Positions 22,109-26,901 of a stretch of DNA of 26,901 bases are shown one piece after another. This DNA is from Acidobacteriota bacterium (lineage in GTDB: Bacteria > Pseudomonadota > Alphaproteobacteria > Caulobacterales > Hyphomonadaceae): contig JADJRB010000006.1 in assembly GCA_016712445.1 (NCBI GenBank), positions 1 through 26,901 of the forward strand, in the 5' to 3' direction. Below the pieces are notes generated by a model that was not told where the DNA came from, did not search any database, and worked only from the letters and a program-made list of their open reading frames with translations. The stretch's first letter is position 1; each line of letters starts with the position of its first letter. Made by a program: the position numbers and the translations under genes.

Positions 22109-22315
22109 TTATTTTCGTGGCGTCAGCCCCGCCCTATTCTCTTCGTTCCAGCATTCGAGTTTCGCGACCGCATCATCCGGAACATTTCGCGCGCCGCACC
22201 GATAGGCACCGACCGTCTGCGCGGATCGCCCGATGATCTCGCCGACCTGGTGACTGGTCAGGCCGCGGGTGCTCTGGATGGCGTTCAGGCGTTGGAGGTT
22301 GCGGGCGCTGTTCAT
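22109..22315 (-). CDS. Small helix-turn-helix DNA-binding protein
   Basis: A 68-aa protein, MNSARNLQRLNAIQSTRGLT, with a helix-turn-helix at about 20-40: SHQVGEIIGRSAQTVGAYRC is the usual x-x-V/A-x-x-I/L-G-x-S-x-x-T/V-V pattern. The C-terminal part is short and acidic (PDDAVAKLECWNEENRAG). The ATG overlaps the TGA of the upstream, interrupted gene as ATGA. It is probably a transcriptional regulator of the phage, and the GTTACC repeats at 19.4-19.6 kb or the region upstream of the primase are candidate targets. It lacks the C-terminal domain of a CI-type repressor. Confidence 0.75.
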   Translation of the reverse strand: MNSARNLQRLNAIQSTRGLTSHQVGEIIGRSAQTVGAYRCGARNVPDDAVAKLECWNEENRAGLTPRK

Positions 22316-22584
22316 GGCGAACGCTCGTCGTGCTCCACACACCCGAAGTCAGCAAGCGTAAGCAACTTGGCCGAGTAGTCAGAAGCATCTTGCACAAACG
22401 CTAGATGCCCCTCTGCCTCTGGTGTGAAAACGCGCCGATAGTCGTCTCCAACGTCGCGCCATTCGGTCGAATCCCAGAATTGCTTGACTCGCTTGCATCG
22501 TCCAACTTCGGCGGATATTGCTCGTTACTCAGGTCGCGACCAGTGGATGCAAGTTGTGCAGCGGGGCGTCTGCGGGTCAGTCAC
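22312..22584 (-). pseudogene. Cys-containing phage protein interrupted by an in-frame TAA
   Basis: The GTG at 22584 has AGGAG about seven bases upstream. It reads MTDPQTPRCTTCIHWSRPE, meets TAA at 22525-22527 (codon 20), then continues in the same frame to a TGA that overlaps the next start as ATGA. The continuation is clearly protein-like: VGRCKRVKQFWDSTEWRDVG, then FTPEAEGHLAFVQDASDYSA and DFGCVEH. Together the parts have the spaced cysteines C9-x-x-C12 ... GRC ... FGC of a small metal-binding phage protein of about 89 residues. The second part has no start codon of its own before a late GTG. It is either a nonsense mutation, a sequencing error or readthrough. Confidence 0.65.
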
Positions 22585-22711
22585 GGCGTATCTCCTTGGT
22601 TTTGCGCGAACTAAACAAAAACGACGCAACCACTCCAGCCATGCCGAGCGCGACGACTTGGCCTGCTGGATCGCAGGCCAGGAATTCGATGATGTGCATG
22701 ATAGTAGTCAT
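22577..22711 (-). CDS. 44-aa membrane protein
   Basis: The ATG at 22711 is preceded by ACGGGAT about seven bases away. The product MTTIMHIIEFLACDPAGQVV continues as a hydrophobic span (ALGMAGVVASFLF) and ends in a basic tail (SSRKTKEIRRD). It overlaps the next gene by eight bases. Topology predicts the tail in the cytoplasm. A small phage membrane protein of unknown role. Confidence 0.55.
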   Translation of the reverse strand: MTTIMHIIEFLACDPAGQVVALGMAGVVASFLFSSRKTKEIRRD

Positions 22712-22748
22712 TCGTTATCCCGTCCGTGCAGTAGTGCTATCGGTTTAG

Positions 22749-22766
22749 TCCGACTGTGCAGTCGGA
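22749..22766 (-). other. Perfect 8-bp hairpin between two small genes
   Basis: TCCGACTG (22749-22756) is the reverse complement of CAGTCGGA (22759-22766) with a two-base gap. It follows the stop of the gene ending at 22776. No T-run follows, so an intrinsic terminator is not well supported. It lacks the core boxes of the attC-like sites nearby. Confidence 0.4.
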
Positions 22767-22775
22767 GAATGGGTG

Positions 22776-23051
22776 TTAGTCGGCAATCGGCGTGATCGGG
22801 CCTTTCATCCACATCCCCGGCCTCCACGAATAAGACACCCCGCTTAACGTGCTGATTCTCCAGTGCGCGCAAGCCTCCCGGTTGTCGTGAACATTGCCGT
22901 AGCTGCCGGCGTAGAAAATCACGTCGGCCACATCCCAATGTTCGTAGAGCCGTTTGGGCGGGTGCATTGGCAGGTGCCCATCCGTGGCAACGAAGTAAAC
23001 GCCAGGCTGCGTGGGCTTCCTCTGACTGAATCCGTGCTTGCTCCAATTCAT
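22776..23051 (-). CDS. 91-aa phage protein, unknown
   Basis: A 91-aa protein, MNWSKHGFSQRKPTQPGVYF, then ADVIFYAGSYGNVHDNREAC and a Trp-rich end (HWRISTLSGVSYSWRPGMWM). It is aromatic-rich with a compact alpha/beta look. The ATG at 23051 has AAGGA six bases upstream and begins 21 bases downstream (minus strand) of the GTTAGGC-type core of the first attC-like site. Coding quality is good, but no family is recognised. Confidence 0.65.
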   Translation of the reverse strand: MNWSKHGFSQRKPTQPGVYFVATDGHLPMHPPKRLYEHWDVADVIFYAGSYGNVHDNREACAHWRISTLSGVSYSWRPGMWMKGPITPIAD

Positions 23052-23071
23052 CTCGATTCCTTGTGGTTGCC

Positions 23072-23131
23072 GCCTAACAACGCGTTGCAGCCGACGCCGC
23101 TTCGCGTCACGGCTGAACTTGATCGTTAGGC
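23072..23131 (+). other. attC-like integron recombination site 1
   Basis: Sixty bases with the full attC plan, read on the plus strand: R'' box GCCTAAC (23072-23078), a 5-base spacer, L'' GTTGCAGCC (23084-23092), a central GACGC/GCGTC hairpin, L' GGCTGAAC (23111-23118), a 6-base spacer and R' box GTTAGGC (23125-23131). R'' and R' fit RYYYAAC and GTTRRRY exactly. The left L box has one extra base (G at position four), the asymmetry that gives attC its polarity. The stop codon (TAA) of the minus-strand gene at 23126 lies inside the R' box. Confidence 0.75.
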
Positions 23132-23353
23132 AGCATGTTCATCATCGCGGTCAATCACAGCCTCGAAGCCGCGCTGCATCGCCCGAATGCAAGAGGCGTG
23201 CTCCTTCCTCCACTCGTCCCACGCCGCGCTCCGCTCTTCATACGGTGCCGGGTAGCTCAGCGGCGAGGCATCTTTTCCCGGTGCCATGTGCCCGGTCATC
23301 ACGCGAAACGCGAATGCCTGAATCTCGTAGCTCTCGATCGTTGTCAACTTCAC
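23126..23353 (-). CDS. 75-aa phage/cassette protein, unknown
   Basis: The start is taken as the GTG at 23353, with AGGGAG six bases upstream; a longer frame would begin inside the attC-like site. The product MKLTTIESYEIQAFAFRVMT continues with APGKDASPLSYPAPYEERSA and a helix (WDEWRKEHASCIRAMQRGFE), ending DRDDEHAA. The C-terminal pattern W-x-x-W-x-x-x-H-x-x-x-I-x-x-M is common in small phage proteins. It lies between two attC-like sites, its stop codon is inside one core box and its ribosome-binding site overlaps the other. Function unknown. Confidence 0.65.
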   Translation of the reverse strand: MKLTTIESYEIQAFAFRVMTGHMAPGKDASPLSYPAPYEERSAAWDEWRKEHASCIRAMQRGFEAVIDRDDEHAA

Positions 23354-23361
23354 GTGCTGCT

Positions 23362-23450
23362 CCCTAACTATGCGTTCAAGCGGATTGCTCGGACGCACCT
23401 CGTTTCAATCAGACGCTTTCGCGTCGCAACCGCTTAACGCGGCGTTAGAT
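23362..23450 (+). other. attC-like integron recombination site 2
   Basis: Eighty-nine bases with attC architecture on the plus strand: R'' box CCCTAAC (23362-23368), a 5-base spacer, L'' GTTCAAGCGG (23374-23383), a central variable part with further pairing (GCGGATTGC against GCAACCGC), L' CCGCTTAAC (23430-23438), a 5-base spacer and R' box GTTAGAT (23444-23450). R' fits GTTRRRY. GTTCAAGC versus GCTTAAC, with the single extra C on the left side, is the canonical attC asymmetry. It lies between the PAPS-reductase-family gene (stop at 23455) and the next gene (start at 23353), filling almost the whole gap. Confidence 0.8.
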
Positions 23451-23454
23451 GGAA

Positions 23455-24297
23455 TCATCCGAAGCACTCGCCGTCGTCGGCCTGACAGAGCGCTCCCTCG
23501 GTTTCGAGCGCCAATGCGCCCTGGTTCTCCATGAACTCGCGCAATTCGCGACGTGAGTATCGGGATGAAAACGTTCCGCCTGTGCCGCTTGTGAGAGAGC
23601 GCGCCAGTGTTTCCATACGCTCCCACCACGCATGCCGCTCTGGGTACGTCGTTGCAAGGTGCGCTTGGATCGCCTCGGCTTTCAGAAAGCAGCCATCGCA
23701 GTTGCCGAGCGGCGTCTTGCCGTTGAGGTTCGGCAATTGCAGGTCGAACGGTTGCGCCTGCCAGAAGCGCATCACGTCCAGCTTGCCGACGCCAGCCGTT
23801 GCCATCGGGTGCCACACCGTCCAACGTTCCGGCGGTGGCGGCTTGTTCAACCTGGCCGGCTCGTCGGCGCGCAGGCCGCGGCAGTTCACCCAATGTTCCC
23901 AGCCCAGCGACATCAGATACTTCTTTGCGGTGCGAATCTTCAGTTCGACACTGCAGAATCTGGCTTGTTGGTTTGGCAAAAACGAGCGCTTTCGAATCAG
24001 CGCCTCGAACGGCTCGCCGTCACGCGCTGCGGTTGCGTGATCTACGATCACGAAGCCGGGGCTCGCTGGAATGTATTCGAGCCAGACAATCGGCACGTTC
24101 CACCGCTCGCCAACCTCGCGCACGAAGTCGAGCGTTTGAGGCATTTCGCGGCCGGTGTTTTGGAACGTGACGGCAACGCGATCTGGCAGCGGTCCGTTCG
24201 CGTCAAGAATCCGGTCCAGCATGTAGCCGCTGCTGCGTCCGCCCGAGAATGCGACCTGCACATTGCCTTCCGGCAGGATGTAAGGGTTTGGTTTCAT
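23455..24297 (-). CDS. PAPS-reductase / PP-loop family enzyme flanked by attC-like sites
   Basis: A 280-aa protein with a PP-loop SGGRSS at 18-23 in place of the usual SGGKDS, followed by the NTGRE motif at 47-51 that is typical of the phage branch of the family. Cysteines C115 (RFCSVELKIR), C139 (VNCRGLRADEPARL), C200-X2-C203 (GNCDGCFLKAEAI) and C271/C278 near the C-terminus could bind a metal or Fe-S cluster. The family activates a substrate with ATP for sulphur chemistry; this enzyme's substrate is not known. The ATG at 24297 has AAGGA eight to nine bases upstream. The gene is bounded by attC-like sites 2 and 3, like an integron cassette. It is not a duplicate of the enzyme at 10.4-11.2 kb. 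Confidence 0.82.
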   Translation of the reverse strand: MKPNPYILPEGNVQVAFSGGRSSGYMLDRILDANGPLPDRVAVTFQNTGREMPQTLDFVREVGERWNVPIVWLEYIPASPGFVIVDHATAARDGEPFEALIRKRSFLPNQQARFCSVELKIRTAKKYLMSLGWEHWVNCRGLRADEPARLNKPPPPERWTVWHPMATAGVGKLDVMRFWQAQPFDLQLPNLNGKTPLGNCDGCFLKAEAIQAHLATTYPERHAWWERMETLARSLTSGTGGTFSSRYSRRELREFMENQGALALETEGALCQADDGECFG

Positions 24298-24308
24298 CGT
24301 GTGAATCC

Positions 24309-24368
24309 TTCTAACTAGCCAATCGAGCGGACGCTCACGCGCCGCTCATTGCCGGTTCCTCTTAGAAG
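24309..24368 (+). other. Degenerate attC-like site 3
   Basis: Read on the plus strand: TTCTAAC (24309-24315), a 5-base spacer, AATCGAGCGG (24321-24330), a short central part, CCGCTCATT (24342-24350), and TTAGAAG (24362-24368). The left L box again carries one extra base relative to the right. The right-hand R' box is imperfect (CTTAGAA rather than GTTRRRY) and the right spacer is longer than usual, so this may be a decayed site. The ribosome-binding site of the PAPS-reductase-family gene is immediately next to the left box. The following 24369-24532 holds no convincing minus-strand gene. Confidence 0.5.
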
Positions 24369-24532
24369 CGCGTGCCTAGCTTCGTCAAGGAAATTGCGCG
24401 TTCCTCTGGGACGGCCCGCTTTTCGGCATTCCCCGCGTTTGCCTGGTTGGGGCACGACGCTCAGGGTTTGTTTTCCACGCTTTTCTCCGTAGGTTCGGCC
24501 CCGTTCAACGGTCGCGCTGCCGGTACTCAGCG

Positions 24533-24748
24533 TTACTCGCCCATTGCGCGAATCGCATCAGCGCACTCATCGCGCGTGTCGTGCTTGAACCTGCCGTTGG
24601 CGTGGCGCTCCAAGCACTTCTGCGCGCACGTTTCACGCTCAATCTCCGCAGCCCGCATGAGTGCCGGCACAACCCAGTCTGCGATGTAGTGCGGCAATCC
24701 CAATCCGAAGAATTCAGACGCAAGGTCGTATGCCTGCTCGCGGGTCAT
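24533..24748 (-). CDS. 71-aa phage protein, unknown
   Basis: The ATG at 24748 overlaps the stop of the upstream DUF1566-type gene as ATGA. The product MTREQAYDLASEFFGLGLPH continues YIADWVVPALMRAAEIERET and ends with KCLERHANGRFKHDTRDECA. It is helical and charged, with several cysteines and histidines toward the C-terminus (TCAQKC...H...DEC) that might bind zinc. The short-protein style is frequent in phage accessory regions. No function is recognised. Confidence 0.7.
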   Translation of the reverse strand: MTREQAYDLASEFFGLGLPHYIADWVVPALMRAAEIERETCAQKCLERHANGRFKHDTRDECADAIRAMGE

Positions 24749-25176
24749 GGCGCACCATCCTTCAGCAACGGGCCCGACCATGAACGCACGGCCCTCACGC
24801 GAGCGCGGGAGCACTCGACGCCGCTGTAGCCGTAGCCGACGGCGAAACCGACGAGCCAACGGACGCCGGCAGACCACGCCGCTTTGGTCGCGGTCCAGTA
24901 CCAGGCGGACTTCACGCGGTGCAGGTCGGTGTTCGCGGTCGGGTCGTGGCGCGTGTAGTCGACGACCGTCAGCAGTTCCTGGATAGTCGGCAGGCGCCAA
25001 TCGGCATGGCCCAGCAAGCGCAGTTCGGCGACGGCCTTTTCGGCTTCGGCAAGGGACATGGCGCCGGTACCGATATCGTCGGCAGCCCACATCAGGCCGT
25101 TTTTTTCGTCCATCACGGCGACGTGTTCGTTCGGAAAAACCTTGCGAATGTGTGTTTCACGATTTGTGCTATTCAT
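24745..25176 (-). CDS. DUF1566 / Lcl-C domain protein (C-type-lectin-like fold)
   Basis: A 143-aa protein. The pattern DEKNGLMWAADD, then WRLPTIQELLTVVDYTRHDP and a WYWTAT...VRAVRS end matches DUF1566/Lcl C-terminal domains, which adopt the same compact fold as C-type lectins and formylglycine-generating-enzyme-like ligand-binding domains. The core ends GYGYSGVECSRARVRAVRSW. The ATG overlaps the upstream stop as ATGA. In phages this fold serves in receptor-binding or diversity-generating proteins, but there is no reverse transcriptase here and the gene lies in the early region. The ligand is unknown. Confidence 0.75.
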   Translation of the reverse strand: MNSTNRETHIRKVFPNEHVAVMDEKNGLMWAADDIGTGAMSLAEAEKAVAELRLLGHADWRLPTIQELLTVVDYTRHDPTANTDLHRVKSAWYWTATKAAWSAGVRWLVGFAVGYGYSGVECSRARVRAVRSWSGPLLKDGAP

Positions 25177-25565
25177 GGTGTTTTCCTCATGTCAGTGTCA
25201 ATAGCGTTGTCTGCGACGACCTTCGTTTCGAACACTTCGCCGCGATAGCAGAACGGTTCGGGGCAATCGAAAAGGTGGCGATACCTGCCCGCGTCTGCCA
25301 TCGCCTCTTTCACGATGTGCGCAGCGTTCGGACGAAGCCCGTAGGTGTTGCCGTCGATTTCGACGAGCTCGGCGGTGTAAACATCATCGATGACCGGCTC
25401 ACCCATGAATGTCGGCGCGTCCGGCATCGCTGCGCGACAGGCTGCGCGGTATTCATCAAGCAATGCGTGGCCTTCGTCCCATGACCCGAGGCGATTCAGC
25501 AACGCGCATTCCAGCATCGTCGCCAAGCGGTGTGCATAGTCACAATCTACTGTGTGCAGGCTCAC
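25173..25565 (-). CDS. 130-aa phage protein, unknown
   Basis: A GTG at 25565 overlaps the upstream TGA as GTGA and is preceded by GGGGGGAATGAC. The protein starts MSLHTVDCDYAHRLATMLEC. It has a helical N-terminus (SWDEGHALLDEYRAACRAAM) and an alpha/beta C-terminus (YTAELVEIDGNTYGLRPNAA). No catalytic motif is recognised. It is part of the tightly coupled early operon. Confidence 0.65.
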   Translation of the reverse strand: MSLHTVDCDYAHRLATMLECALLNRLGSWDEGHALLDEYRAACRAAMPDAPTFMGEPVIDDVYTAELVEIDGNTYGLRPNAAHIVKEAMADAGRYRHLFDCPEPFCYRGEVFETKVVADNAIDTDMRKTP

Positions 25566-26212
25566 GTCATTCCCCCCTTGTTGAAGATCGCGCGGAGTGC
25601 GGCGCGCATTGATCCTGGGTCAGCAATCCGATAGGAGTGCGCCCACATTGCTTCACATCCCTGCTCAATCGCCTCATCACTGATCGCATCCACGTCCACG
25701 GCCTGCGCGGGAGGGGCTGTGTAGAGCGGAATCGTATATTTCTCGTATTCAAGCCCTGTAATCCTGACTTGAAGTGTTCCGCCGTAAGGATTCATCCACG
25801 CCACCGGCTCCCCGCGCGCCGATTCGAGTTTGGCCACGCGGGCGCGAAGGCGGTCAGCCTCGCTCGACTCGTCGAGCATTTCGTCGTAACCCAATCGCAA
25901 GTCCTTCACGCAATCGGTCGTCGTGCTGATCAGATCATCGGTGCTGATTCCGGCCGCGTCAGTCTTTCCATCGGTATCCCCGCCGGCGTCGGTGAAGCAC
26001 TGCCAGAGTGCGGCGCGCAGGCGGTCGATTTCGTCCGAGTCCTTGTCGACTTGTTGCTGTGCTGCCCGAAATTGATCGGCGTGCATTGAGTGCGCATGAC
26101 GATCCATTGCAGAACGAGAATTTTCGGCGGAGTCTTGAAACTCGGATGCCCAGTGCGAGAGCAATCCAGATACGTCCACATTCAAACCGCCGTCCTTCGG
26201 ATGCGCGCTCAT
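25562..26212 (-). CDS. Phage protein with coiled-coil and PLYTAPP-type C-terminal motif
   Basis: A 216-aa protein. The N-terminal half is helical and charged (RAAQQQVDKDSDEIDRLRAA; SSEADRLRARVAKLESARGE), consistent with a coiled coil. Residues ~135-170 contain EPVAWMNPYGG and TIPLYTAPPA, a motif found in many short phage early proteins of unknown role. A final helical part (EAIEQGCEAMWAHSYRI, MRAALRAIFN) follows. The ATG overlaps the upstream stop as ATGA. Confidence 0.7.
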   Translation of the reverse strand: MSAHPKDGGLNVDVSGLLSHWASEFQDSAENSRSAMDRHAHSMHADQFRAAQQQVDKDSDEIDRLRAALWQCFTDAGGDTDGKTDAAGISTDDLISTTTDCVKDLRLGYDEMLDESSEADRLRARVAKLESARGEPVAWMNPYGGTLQVRITGLEYEKYTIPLYTAPPAQAVDVDAISDEAIEQGCEAMWAHSYRIADPGSMRAALRAIFNKGGMT

Positions 26213-26889
26213 GGCGTCACCTCCGCAATGCGCTTGAGATAAACCGGATGCGACTCAACGCACGCAATGAGATGGTGATACTCGGCCGCAACGTCGTCGC
26301 ATTCGCCGCCCGGGCAATGCGAATAAGCGATGCGTTCCAGGAATCGTTCCGACGTGATGCCGTGCTGACACCCGGCCCACCAGCGCAGCCCGTGTATTTT
26401 TGAGTGGACCGCCGTGACGAACCGGCGATTGCCGCCGTGAGGACCTGACGTAAGCCACCAGTCGCCGTCGCCGATGCTGGCGCCGTCGCCGATGCTGGCG
26501 CCGTCGCCGATGCTGGCGCCGTCGCCGATGCTGGCGCCGTAGCCGATGCTGGCGCCGTCGCCGATGCTGGCGCGTGAGCCGATGCTGGCGCGTGAGCCGA
26601 TGCTGGCGCCGTAGCCGATGCTGGCGCCGTCGCCGATGCTGACGCGGTTGCCGATGCTGGCGCCGCCGCCGATGCTGGCGCGTGAGCCGATGCTGGCGCC
26701 GTAGCCGATGCTGGCGCCGTAGCCGATGCGCGCATCCGGCCAGATCGTTGCATCGCTAGGCACTACGAGCGATCGATCCAGCTTCGCGCTCGTGGCAACG
26801 ATGCCGCCTGTCGATCCATCGGGATTCGTCCAGCGCCGCGCTTCGGCTGATTTCCAGCCGCCGAATAGGTGAGTGAATGTGTCGGTCAT
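26209..26889 (-). CDS. Hexapeptide-repeat (left-handed beta-helix) phage protein
   Basis: A 226-aa protein in three parts. Residues 1-55 form a lead-in domain (FGGWKSAEARRWTNPDGSTG). Residues ~56-142 are fourteen tandem hexapeptides of the form G-x-x-A/V-S-I (GYGASI, GSRASI, GDGASI, GNRVSI, GGGASI), the signature of a left-handed parallel beta-helix. A C-terminal domain follows (SGPHGGNRRFVTAVHSKIHG, GCQHGITSERFLERIAYSHC). The combination of beta-helix and a GCxxG...F C-terminal domain recurs in phage proteins of unknown function. No transferase active site is recognised. The ATG at 26889 has GGGAG about seven bases upstream. The repeat region is very uniform at DNA level. Confidence 0.8.
   Translation of the reverse strand: MTDTFTHLFGGWKSAEARRWTNPDGSTGGIVATSAKLDRSLVVPSDATIWPDARIGYGASIGYGASIGSRASIGGGASIGNRVSIGDGASIGYGASIGSRASIGSRASIGDGASIGYGASIGDGASIGDGASIGDGASIGDGDWWLTSGPHGGNRRFVTAVHSKIHGLRWWAGCQHGITSERFLERIAYSHCPGGECDDVAAEYHHLIACVESHPVYLKRIAEVTP
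26467..26730. repeat. 18-bp tandem repeat array
   Basis: About fourteen copies of an 18-bp unit around GCCGATGCTGGCGCC, nearly invariant except for three to six bases that switch the encoded pair between YG, SR, DG, NR and GG. It encodes the hexapeptides of the beta-helix protein. Near-identity of the units suggests copy-number change by slippage or recombination. Confidence 0.85.
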
Positions 26890-26901
26890 GGCGTTGCTCC
26901 C

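Noticed and set aside
22737..22785. Hairpin with TTAGTC flanks as a fourth attC site
   Set aside because: It has a stem and a GTTAG on one side but no RYYYAAC box, no L boxes and the wrong spacing. It is kept only as a simple hairpin.
22863..23437. Plus-strand open frames across the attC-like sites
   Set aside because: Their translations are largely read-through of the palindromic sites or antisense of better minus-strand genes. They lack ribosome-binding sites and coupling.
24533..25090. 185-codon minus frame through the DUF1566-type gene
   Set aside because: The first part is Arg-rich out-of-frame sequence. The real gene is the 71-codon end starting at 24748.
24745..25176. Diversity-generating retroelement variable protein
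   Set aside because: The fold is suggestive, but there is no reverse transcriptase, template repeat or adenine-biased variable repeat in the window.
26467..26730. CRISPR array
   Set aside because: The 18-bp units are contiguous, in frame and encode hexapeptides; there are no spacers.

Overview
The window is a contiguous piece of a tailed-phage or prophage genome. It has high GC and very dense coding. Essentially every supported gene is on the minus strand, so transcription runs from high to low coordinates. A P22-like large portal, a T7 gp11/P22 gp4-like adaptor, a nozzle-like protein, three candidate ejection proteins and the absence of a tape-measure or tail-tube gene point to a short-tailed (podovirus-type) phage. 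GC-rich codon use, GTG starts and general protein style suggest a beta- or gamma-proteobacterial host (Burkholderiales or Xanthomonadales type); this is inference. No integrase, endolysin, DNA polymerase or tRNA is visible, so the genome is probably incomplete here.

Layout in the direction of transcription. (1) 26.9-22.3 kb, early/accessory: a hexapeptide-repeat protein, several small phage proteins joined by ATGA/GTGA overlaps, a DUF1566/Lcl-type C-type-lectin-like protein, a PAPS-reductase-family enzyme, small unknown genes, a small membrane protein, a gene interrupted by an in-frame TAA, and a small HTH protein. Three sequences between 23.07 and 24.37 kb look like integron attC recombination sites and separate these genes like gene cassettes. 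(2) 21.9-19.6 kb, replication: a Toprim primase and a VapE-type P-loop helicase, preceded by a leader with two competing hairpins, one of which would cover the Shine-Dalgarno. (3) 19.6-19.4 kb, a regulatory island: at least seven GTTACC/GGTAAC hexamers in opposed orientation around an AT-rich promoter-like core and a 24-bp alternating purine-pyrimidine tract. (4) 19.4-17.2 kb: small genes, a fibre-like protein, a lipoprotein and small membrane peptides. (5) 17.2-0.1 kb, late: small and large terminase, portal, GNAT acetyltransferase, Gln/Gly-rich virion proteins, a second PAPS/APS-reductase-like enzyme with a CC...CxxC iron-sulphur motif, large ejection-protein candidates, zinc-ribbon protein, scaffold, major capsid protein, decoration-like protein, adaptor and nozzle.

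The most unusual signal is the set of attC-like sites inside a phage accessory region, with stop codons and ribosome-binding sites sitting in or next to the core sites. Other points of note are an extreme GC-palindrome with a G7 run that appears to break the 5' end of a virion gene, a nonsense codon and a frameshift in two otherwise well-coupled small genes, the hairpin switch ahead of the primase, and an 18-bp tandem repeat array encoding a predicted left-handed beta-helix.
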